DNA from: Bacteroidota bacterium
GTDB taxonomy: Bacteria; Bacteroidota; Bacteroidia; Bacteroidales; UBA12481
Length of the DNA: 10,698 nucleotides
Reading direction: 5' to 3'
NCBI GenBank assembly: GCA_030592205.1
Contig: JAUVKA010000093.1
Location: forward strand, 1 to 10,698
Shown here: positions 1 to 5,087 of the stretch, piece after piece
How positions within the stretch are numbered: position 1 is the stretch's first letter
Layout: the number at the start of each line of letters is the position of its first letter
Notes under the pieces: model-generated
Database searches by the model: none
Seen by the model: only the letters and a program-made list of their open reading frames with translations
What the model was told of the DNA's origin: nothing
Position numbers and translations under genes: made by a program

Positions 1-687
1 ATGCTGTGTCTGGCAGTTTCATTGTCAGTTTCAGCCCAGAAAAGGAAGACTGTTAAAGCCGAGGGCCCGATTGTTAAGAAGGAGCGTAGTATAGAGGGGT
101 TTACAGGAATAGAGGTGAGTACAGGGATTGACATTTACCTAAGCCAGGGAAATGGGCCAAAATTATCTGTCGAAGCTGAGAAAAATCTGCATGAATATAT
201 CCAGACTGAGGTCAGAGGTGATGTGCTGTATGTATTTACAAAAATGAATATCAAAAACTCAAAATCAAAAAAAGTTTTTGTGACGATGGAGGAAGTGAAA
301 TCATTGAAGGCTTCAAGTGCCGGTGATATTTTTGGCGAGACCGCAGTGAAGGCTGATGAGCTTGAGCTTGATGCCAGTAGTGCCGGTGATATAAAGCTTG
401 AAGTATTTGCAAATACTATTTTGGCTGATTGCAGCAGCGCAGGGGATATTCATCTATCTGGGAGGGCCGATTATTTGAAGGCTAGTACAAGTAGTGCCGG
501 TGATCTGATTGCCAGGGATCTCAAAGTGAAAGAAGCAAAAGTCTCTGCTTCCAGTTCCGGTGATATTTTTGTAAATGTTAGCGATAAATTATACGCTCGT
601 GCCAGCAGTAGTGGAGATGTTCGCTATTATGGTGATCCGGAGGTAGATGCTAAATCAAGTAGTGCCGGAAGTGTGAAGAAAAAGTAG
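1..687 (+). CDS. Secreted GIN-domain (DUF2807) protein, probably 5'-truncated by the window edge
   Basis: The protein resembles the Bacteroidota DUF2807 'head GIN domain' family, secreted or envelope beta-solenoid proteins often compared to adhesin heads; the biochemical role is unknown. The visible N-terminus is the hydrophobic core and cleavage region of a signal peptide (VSLSVSAQ, residues 6-13) with no basic n-region, so the true start is probably just upstream of base 1 and the ATG at 1 an internal Met. After a beta-rich part (about 25-100), residues 105-224 hold seven copies of SS[A/S]G[D/S] starting at about 105, 126, 145, 164, 184, 202 and 220. The 18-21 residue pitch fits one rung of a beta-helix per copy. 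The protein ends in KKK and TAG (685-687). A heptamer array starts on the next base and an intrinsic terminator follows at 810-840. The family call is good; the function is not known. Confidence 0.85.
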   Translation: MLCLAVSLSVSAQKRKTVKAEGPIVKKERSIEGFTGIEVSTGIDIYLSQGNGPKLSVEAEKNLHEYIQTEVRGDVLYVFTKMNIKNSKSKKVFVTMEEVKSLKASSAGDIFGETAVKADELELDASSAGDIKLEVFANTILADCSSAGDIHLSGRADYLKASTSSAGDLIARDLKVKEAKVSASSSGDIFVNVSDKLYARASSSGDVRYYGDPEVDAKSSSAGSVKKK

Positions 688-787
688 TGACGGGTGACAG
701 GTGACGAAAAGGTGACCGTAGCCCAGGGGCTGGTCCCCCGGGATGATTGCGACAAGGAATGGTGACAAATGACGGGTGACGGGTGAC
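688..787 (+). repeat. Heptamer repeat array TGACGGG-type, directly after a stop codon
   Basis: TGA triplets lie at 688, 695, 702 and 713 and again at 763, 770, 777 and 784, mostly 7 bp apart, within units of the type TGACGGG, TGACAGG, TGACAAA. The 11-mer TGACGGGTGAC occurs at 688-698, 770-780 and 777-787. Between the two blocks, 722-742 can form a GC-rich hairpin: CCCAGGGG, loop CTGGT, CCCCCGGG, with one A-C mismatch. The array starts on the base after the TAG of the GIN gene. Because 7 is not a multiple of 3, the TGAs close all three frames. It shares units and a longer core with the minus-strand array at 2464-2546. The function is unknown. Confidence 0.85.
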
Positions 788-809
788 AAAAAAAGAATAC
801 TTCTCAAAT

Positions 810-840
810 ACGAGGTGATGGATTCATTGCCTCGTTTTTT
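810..840 (+). terminator. Rho-independent terminator of the GIN-domain gene
   Basis: ACGAGGTGATG (810-820), loop GATT, CATTGCCTCGT (825-835) form an 11-bp stem with two G-U pairs, followed by an unbroken T-run to 840. It lies about 120 bp downstream of the stop codon, beyond the heptamer array, so the array is expected to be transcribed as part of the 3' UTR. Confidence 0.85.
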
Positions 841-865
841 AATGCCTCTGGATTGAGCTGATGTC

Positions 866-890
866 AGGAATTTTCAAAAATAAAATTCCT
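866..890. promoter_or_regulatory. Perfect 9-bp inverted repeat just upstream of the phosphatase start
   Basis: AGGAATTTT (866-874), a 7-base spacer CAAAAAT, and AAAATTCCT (882-890) form a perfect inverted repeat ending 11 bp before the ATG at 902. It could be an operator for a dimeric regulator or a 5' UTR hairpin near the ribosome landing site. It is not a terminator, since no T-run follows. No convincing TAnnTTTG -7 element or PhoB-like 11-bp repeat is visible in this gap. The symmetry is certain; a role is inferred. Confidence 0.5.
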
Positions 891-901
891 AAATTTATTC
901 C

Positions 902-2374
902 ATGAAACTTAGACCAATACTATCTTTATTGCTCATAGTTATTTTCATGGGCAGTTGTCAGCAGGAAGAGCCAGTAGGTCCCTGGTTTGGGAATGGTGTT
1001 CATAATGGCTGGGCCGATCAAAGTTCAGTGGTGATATGGACCAGACTGACTAAAAATCCTGATATGAATTATGGAGGGACTCCTTTTGTTCCTCTAAATG
1101 TAGAGCAAAGGAAAAATCTGAATAAATCCCGTAATAGAGATTCCATTCATTCTGCTCAGATTCCGGAGGGATTAATCTTGGAGGATATGGAAGGTGCTTG
1201 TCCTGGGATGGAGGGAGAGGTGAGATTGAGCTATCACCCGGAAGGATTATCGGCAAACATAGTTACAACAGGCTGGATGTCAGTGGATCCTGATAAGAAC
1301 TTCACAATACAATGGGAGCTGGAAGGATTGTTGCCCGGTACACAGTATAAAATTTTGATTGAATCCAGGAATATTGGTGACTCTGGAGTTTTCACTTCAA
1401 CAGAAGGGGCTTTTAAGACAGCCCTGGAGAAGGAGAGCATCGGGGATTTGAATTTTTGTGTTGTTACCTGTCACGATTATGACCGAAGAGATGACTCTCT
1501 GGGAGGCCATCGCATATACCCGGCTATGGCATCCAGGGAACCGGATTTCTTTGTTCATACCGGTGATATTGAGTATTACGATAAGAAAAACCCATGGGCA
1601 ATGACTGAGGAGTTAATGAGATTCAAATGGGACAGACTTTTTGCCCTTCCTTTCCAACGGGAGTTTTATGCCAATACCACCAGTTACTTTATGAAGGATG
1701 ATCATGATGCTTTGCGTGATGATACTTATCCAGGTGATTGGTACGGAACAGTGAGTTTTGAAAGAGGGATTGAGATATTTGATCGTGAACAATTTCCTTC
1801 CCATGATAAGCGGTATAAGACCATACGCTGGGGAAAGGATTTGCAAATCTGGATCATGGAGGGAAGAAATTATAGAACCAGAAACAGAATGCCTGACGGG
1901 CCGGAGAAAACTATCTGGGGTACTGAACAAAAGGAATGGTTATTCAAAACCTTGAGGGAGTCGAATGCAACTTTCCGACCGGTTATTTCACCAACTCCGA
2001 TTGTTGGCCCGGACAGGGTGAATAAGAATGACAACTACTCAAATTCCGGATACCAGACTGAAGGGAATGAAATCCGGGCTTTTCTCAATACTCTCGAAAA
2101 TGTTTTTTTGATCAATGGCGATCGGCACTGGCAATATGTAAGTCATCCTGAAGGAACGAATTTATGGGAATTTTCAACCGGGGCCGGGTCAGATATTCAT
2201 GCCGGCGGTTGGAGCCAGGAGGATAAACGGCCAGAGCATCGATTTCTCAGGGTGAAGGGAGGCTTTCTATTCGGGGAGCTTATCCGAAAAGATGATACTG
2301 TTATGCTGCGTTTTACCCACTGTGATGTTGATGGAGCAATTGTTCATGTCGAAGAATTTGAAATGGGGACTTAA
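902..2374 (+). CDS. PhoD-like metallophosphatase lipoprotein
   Basis: This is a predicted surface or periplasmic lipoprotein of the alkaline phosphatase D (PhoD-like) calcineurin-fold family, which uses metal ions to hydrolyse phosphate mono- or diesters. Residues 1-19 form a lipoprotein signal peptide ending in GSC with Cys19. Residues about 26-175 look like the beta-sandwich domain that precedes PhoD catalytic domains, with an unusual insert around 55-110. The catalytic domain runs about 183-480 and shows VTCHDY (188-193), HTGDIEYYD (219-227, metal ligand D222), DDHD (266-269), EGRNYR (320-325) and NGDRHW (405-410, ligands D407 and H409). DDHD and the late GD-H motif are PhoD hallmarks, and the length of 490 residues is usual. 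The gene stands alone. It has no visible PhoB-like box; an inverted repeat precedes it and a heptamer array with terminator follows. The substrate cannot be read from sequence. Confidence 0.88.
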   Translation: MKLRPILSLLLIVIFMGSCQQEEPVGPWFGNGVHNGWADQSSVVIWTRLTKNPDMNYGGTPFVPLNVEQRKNLNKSRNRDSIHSAQIPEGLILEDMEGACPGMEGEVRLSYHPEGLSANIVTTGWMSVDPDKNFTIQWELEGLLPGTQYKILIESRNIGDSGVFTSTEGAFKTALEKESIGDLNFCVVTCHDYDRRDDSLGGHRIYPAMASREPDFFVHTGDIEYYDKKNPWAMTEELMRFKWDRLFALPFQREFYANTTSYFMKDDHDALRDDTYPGDWYGTVSFERGIEIFDREQFPSHDKRYKTIRWGKDLQIWIMEGRNYRTRNRMPDGPEKTIWGTEQKEWLFKTLRESNATFRPVISPTPIVGPDRVNKNDNYSNSGYQTEGNEIRAFLNTLENVFLINGDRHWQYVSHPEGTNLWEFSTGAGSDIHAGGWSQEDKRPEHRFLRVKGGFLFGELIRKDDTVMLRFTHCDVDGAIVHVEEFEMGT

Positions 2375-2429
2375 GAAGGCTTGAGGCTTAAGGCGTTAGG
2401 CTTAAGGATAAGGCTGAGTAAAAAGTTAG
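2375..2429 (+). repeat. AGGCTTA-type heptamer repeat with a stop in nearly every unit
   Basis: Directly after the phosphatase TAA (2372-2374) come units of about 7 bp: GGCTTGA, GGCTTAA, GGCGTTA, GGCTTAA, GGATAA, GGCTGA. The variable half keeps forming a stop triplet: TGA 2382, TAA 2389, TAG 2397, TAA 2403, TAA 2409, TGA 2415, TAA 2419, TAG 2427. All three frames are closed by 2391. The unit differs from the TGACGGG arrays but shares the period, the position and the orientation relative to the gene. Confidence 0.75.
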
Positions 2430-2462
2430 AAGGGATTATGTTTTATGTTTAATCCCTTTTTT
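2430..2462 (+). terminator. Rho-independent terminator of the phosphatase gene
   Basis: AAGGGATTA (2430-2438) pairs perfectly with TAATCCCTT (2450-2458) around an 11-base loop, and the T-run continues to 2462. It lies between two convergent genes. On the minus strand the hairpin is followed by TTCTAACTTTTT, so it may also stop transcription of the CAP gene, less efficiently. Confidence 0.85.
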
Positions 2463-2463
2463 G

Positions 2464-2546
2464 TCATTTGTCATTGGTCATTGGTCACCCGTCACCCTAC
2501 GTAACCTTTCGTCACCTTTCCTTTTTTTGTTACTCGTCACCCGTCA
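2464..2546 (-). repeat. Minus-strand TGACGGG-type heptamer array including the CAP gene stop codon
   Basis: Read on the minus strand, the array starts with the TGA stop codon of the CAP gene (2546-2544) and continues with stops at 2539-2537 (TGA) and 2532-2530 (TAA), each 7 bp on. After an A-rich break there are TGAs at 2514, 2494, 2487, 2480, 2473 and 2466, the last five exactly 7 bp apart. TGACGGGTGAC is present twice (2546-2536 and 2494-2484). A core at 2516-2497, GGTGACGAAAGGTTACGTAG, closely matches 701-721 on the plus strand, differing by two small insertions and one base. The two arrays are therefore probably copies of one dispersed element. Confidence 0.85.
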
Positions 2547-3035
2547 TTTTTTTGGTTTTGCAAATACCTGAGTCCAATAATCACCATAATGGGCGGCACC
2601 GAAATGGGTGTATTCCGGTTTCATGATGTTTATGCAGTGTCCTTCGCTTTTCAGCCAGTTTTCAACCGTTTGTTTAACGGAAGTAGGCCCCTTGGCCAGG
2701 TTTTCCCCGATTGTCCACCAGGCATAATTGATTTTTTTCAAACGGTCAGATAAGTTTTTACCATCAGGGGAGGAATGAGCAAAGTAATTGTTCTTATACA
2801 TGTCGTACGACTTATCCAGAGCAGACTTCTCAAGCTGATCATCCCACTTAATCGCCCCAACAGGTTTCTTCCAGGTTTTACCGCAATAAACCCCTTGTTT
2901 CCTGGCTTGGTTTACCAACCTTGTCATTTCACGTTTATCCCGGCTATTCATTAAATTTTCAATACTCTGAGCTTCACAGGCTGAACTGAGGGTTAACATG
3001 CTCAGAGCGATCAAATATTGCATTAATAAACTCAT
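2544..3035 (-). CDS. Secreted CAP/SCP (YkwD-like) domain protein
   Basis: This 163-residue exported protein consists mostly of one CAP (CRISP/antigen 5/PR-1) domain, widespread in secreted bacterial proteins and of unclear activity. Residues 1-23 are a signal sequence (LIALSMLTLSSACEAQ). The Cys at 20 follows SSA, so a lipoprotein is possible, but the lipobox is poor. The CAP domain spans about 35-161 with the usual cavity signatures: FAHSSPDG (86-92, His87), GENLAKG (110-116, Glu111), and W127...SEGHCINIM (130-138, His133). C51 and C134 could form a disulfide. An alternative start lies at 3023 (Met5). The gene begins 59 bp after the response-regulator stop on the same strand, so it may be read with the kinase and regulator. 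No separate promoter is evident in that gap. Its stop codon is the first unit of a heptamer array. Confidence 0.87.
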   Translation of the reverse strand: MSLLMQYLIALSMLTLSSACEAQSIENLMNSRDKREMTRLVNQARKQGVYCGKTWKKPVGAIKWDDQLEKSALDKSYDMYKNNYFAHSSPDGKNLSDRLKKINYAWWTIGENLAKGPTSVKQTVENWLKSEGHCINIMKPEYTHFGAAHYGDYWTQVFAKPKK

Positions 3036-3094
3036 GATGTCAGCATTATCATTAGTTGAGATTATAAATAATCAACGAGTTTGTAAGAATAAAG

Positions 3095-3799
3095 TTATGG
3101 AGTAGAGACAAATTTATAACCTACTCCCTTAATGGTCTTTATCAATGATTCACCAATCTTTTCACGCAGCTTTCGAATATGAACATCCATGGTTCTGTCG
3201 CCCACAATAATATCATTACCCCAAATTGCCTGGTAGATTTCTTCCCTTGTAAATACCCGGTCTGGCTTGGAGGCAAGAAGATATAGTAATTCAAATTCTT
3301 TTCTTGGCAGGCTTAATTCTTTGCCTTTAGCAATAACGATATACCTGCTTCTGTCGATTTCCAGATCTCCGACAATTATAGATTTTACCTCAGAATCATG
3401 GCTATCAGAAGACTTTTGAAATTTCCGGCGCAAGAGTGCTTTCACTCTGCTTATTAAAACCTTGGGTTTTATTGGTTTGGTAATATAATCATCAGCCCCG
3501 GCTTCAAATCCGGCAATCTGGGAATAATCTTCTCCCCGGGCTGTAAGAAATGCTATTATGATATTATCGAGCCCTGGAGTGGAACGAATCATTTCGCAGG
3601 TTTCCATACCATCCAGTTCAGGCATCATTACATCAAGTAGAATGAGATCAGGAACTTCTTTTATTGCCAGATCTAAAGCCATTTGTCCATTTTTGGCTGT
3701 ATAAACCAAGAATCCTTCCTTTCTTAGATTGTAGCCTACAAATTCAAGAATATCAGGTTCATCATCAACCAAAAGAATTTTCACCTTATCATTTTGCAT
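3095..3799 (-). CDS. phoB: OmpR/PhoB-family response regulator
   Basis: This two-domain DNA-binding response regulator has the family length of 234 residues. The receiver domain (about 6-122) has the acidic pair D12-D13, phosphoacceptor D56 in LLDVMMPELDG, T86 and K108. The C-terminal winged helix (about 138-232) has the typical PRKEFELLYLL, FTREEIYQAIWG, TMDVHIRKLREKI and IKGVGYKF segments. It lies 50 bp downstream of the kinase gene, which it presumably pairs with. The PhoB assignment rests on the kinase resembling Bacteroidota PhoR and on 11-bp-period TTAA repeats of Pho-box geometry in the promoter region shared by this operon and the lipoprotein/receptor operon. OmpR-family membership is certain; the phosphate role is inferred. 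The ATG at 3799 gives a normal receiver N-terminus. Confidence 0.93.
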   Translation of the reverse strand: MQNDKVKILLVDDEPDILEFVGYNLRKEGFLVYTAKNGQMALDLAIKEVPDLILLDVMMPELDGMETCEMIRSTPGLDNIIIAFLTARGEDYSQIAGFEAGADDYITKPIKPKVLISRVKALLRRKFQKSSDSHDSEVKSIIVGDLEIDRSRYIVIAKGKELSLPRKEFELLYLLASKPDRVFTREEIYQAIWGNDIIVGDRTMDVHIRKLREKIGESLIKTIKGVGYKFVSTP

Positions 3800-3849
3800 A
3801 TCATAATAATTATTGTCAGATTCTTGATAGTATGTAGATTATAAGAGAA

Positions 3850-4890
3850 TTAGTTTTTATTAAGCATAAAAGTAAAACTGGTACCAGTGCCTTTTGTCGA
3901 TCTCATGTTGATAGTATGTCCGTGTGCTTCAATAAAGTGTTTAGATATTGCCAGACCTAATCCAGTGCCACCCTGCTCCCTTGACCGGCTTTTGTCGACC
4001 CTGTAAAACCGTTCGAAGATTCTGTGCTGGACGTTCTTTTTGATTCCAATCCCATTATCAGCTACTTCAACCAATATTTGTTTATCCATATCCATTAGGT
4101 CGATCGCCACATAACCTGTTTCCTTTCCATAAGCTATTCCATTCACTACAAGATTGCTGATTACCTCCAGAATACGCACTCTATCAGCATTAACCATAAT
4201 AGGTCTATCAATTTTCCGTGAAAACTTCAATTCGATATTAGCCGACTTTGCTCTCATATCGTGAAGTTCGAAAACCTCCTCTACCAGATGGACCAGATCA
4301 AACACCTGGTAATCCAATTTTAATTCACCAGCTTCTATTCGGCCTAGATACTCCAAATCTTTAATTATTTGGATCATTCGTTCTACACTTTTCTCGGCTC
4401 GTTCCAAATAGAGCCGGTTAATGTCAGGATCCTCCAGGCCGCCCTCAAGTAAGGTTAGAATGTATCCCTGGATATTGAAAATTGGGGTTTTCAGTTCGTG
4501 CCCAACATTTCCCAGAAATTCCTGCCGAAACTTTGCATTTGCCTTAAGCTTCTCAATCTCTATATTTTTTATACGGGCCCAATCATCCACATCTTCATAA
4601 ATTTTTTCGATTGGAATTTGCGAAGATTTGTCGCCATCCGGTAAGAGATCAGCTCCCTTAGTCTTTCTTATCACCCTATATATAGGCCTGATTTTATGAG
4701 AGATAAACGATTTAATCAGGAAGTAGGATAGAAAGAAGCTAAGCAGGTAAATAGCGATTGCTGAGATGGCTATTGCCGGCCAGAAAAAAGGAAGCCACTC
4801 AAATCTAAAAATGAGAGTGATTAATAGAAAGACAATCGTCACTGGGCCTGCGATCCACCATGCTAATGACCGGGGTGAAATAGATCTCAT
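3850..4890 (-). CDS. phoR: PhoR-like membrane sensor histidine kinase
   Basis: This class I histidine kinase has two transmembrane segments (about 11-28 and 36-59) separated by only a few residues, so there is no real periplasmic sensor domain. Signals must come through the membrane part, the cytoplasmic linker or partner proteins. The HisKA H-box FLGNVGHELKTP (125-136) has phosphoacceptor H131 and is followed by IFNIQGYILTLLEGG, a string I associate with Bacteroidota PhoR. The ATPase domain shows an N-box (NLVVNGIAYG, N250), G1 (DNGIGI, 278-283), an F-box (FERFYRVD) and G2 (GGTGLGLAISKHF, 308-319). It is the first gene of a kinase, regulator, possibly CAP operon. It diverges from the beta-helix lipoprotein operon, with PhoB-like repeats in the gap, which suggests autoregulation. 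The phosphate role is inferred. Confidence 0.92.
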   Translation of the reverse strand: MRSISPRSLAWWIAGPVTIVFLLITLIFRFEWLPFFWPAIAISAIAIYLLSFFLSYFLIKSFISHKIRPIYRVIRKTKGADLLPDGDKSSQIPIEKIYEDVDDWARIKNIEIEKLKANAKFRQEFLGNVGHELKTPIFNIQGYILTLLEGGLEDPDINRLYLERAEKSVERMIQIIKDLEYLGRIEAGELKLDYQVFDLVHLVEEVFELHDMRAKSANIELKFSRKIDRPIMVNADRVRILEVISNLVVNGIAYGKETGYVAIDLMDMDKQILVEVADNGIGIKKNVQHRIFERFYRVDKSRSREQGGTGLGLAISKHFIEAHGHTINMRSTKGTGTSFTFMLNKN

Positions 4891-4918
4891 AAATCTTTCA
4901 GATTCACAATGTTTTCCA

Positions 4919-4926
4919 CAAAGGTA
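4919..4926 (-). promoter_or_regulatory. Putative -7 element (TACCTTTG) of the kinase-regulator operon
   Basis: On the minus strand, TACCTTTG fits the Bacteroidota -7 consensus TAnnTTTG exactly, 28 bp before the kinase ATG. No TTTG-like -33 element stands at the expected distance. Instead the TTAA repeat pair begins 22 bp upstream, consistent with activator-dependent expression. The match is short, hence moderate confidence. Confidence 0.5.
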
Positions 4927-4947
4927 TGGAAAATACAGAAAGCTTTG

Positions 4948-5007
4948 AGTTAATAAAATCTTAACAATCCAGGCATAGTAAGTAAAAAACTTAAGACTCT
5001 CTTAACT
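4948..5007 (+). promoter_or_regulatory. Two PhoB-like boxes in the divergent kinase / lipoprotein promoter region
   Basis: GTTAATA (4949-4955), 4 bp, CTTAACA (4960-4966); then CTTAAGA (4990-4996), 4 bp, CTTAACT (5001-5007). Each pair has the 7-4-7 direct-repeat layout, 11 bp from unit to unit, known for PhoB boxes in other bacteria. The shared unit reads TCTTAAC on the plus strand, the same unit that occurs on the minus strand at 10618-10657 upstream of another gene. One pair is nearer the kinase promoter and the other nearer the lipoprotein gene, so each could serve one direction. The geometry is seen directly; regulator identity is inferred. Confidence 0.65.
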
Positions 5008-5087
5008 CTTGTTTATGATAAAGGTTAGAGTATTGCTATTCTTTTGCAATGAATACTGATATAATATTTATTGAAAAGACTAAGCTA

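Noticed and set aside
688..787. The heptamer arrays as a CRISPR array or plasmid iterons
   Set aside because: The units are 7 bp without unique spacers of constant length, there are no cas or rep genes, and copies occur at several gene 3' ends.
1613..1930. 105-codon open frame antisense to the PhoD-like gene
   Set aside because: It overlaps the conserved catalytic region of the sense gene and its translation has no recognisable features.
2372..2405. TTAA-containing GGCTTAAGG repeats as a third PhoB-like box
   Set aside because: The TTAA centres are 17 and 14 bp apart instead of 11, they lie downstream of a gene between convergent units, and the pattern is explained by the 7-bp repeat.
5049..5087. 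Upstream ATG of the beta-helix lipoprotein as the real start
   Set aside because: It would add 13 polar residues before a perfect lipoprotein signal peptide and would sit within a few bases of the presumed promoter.
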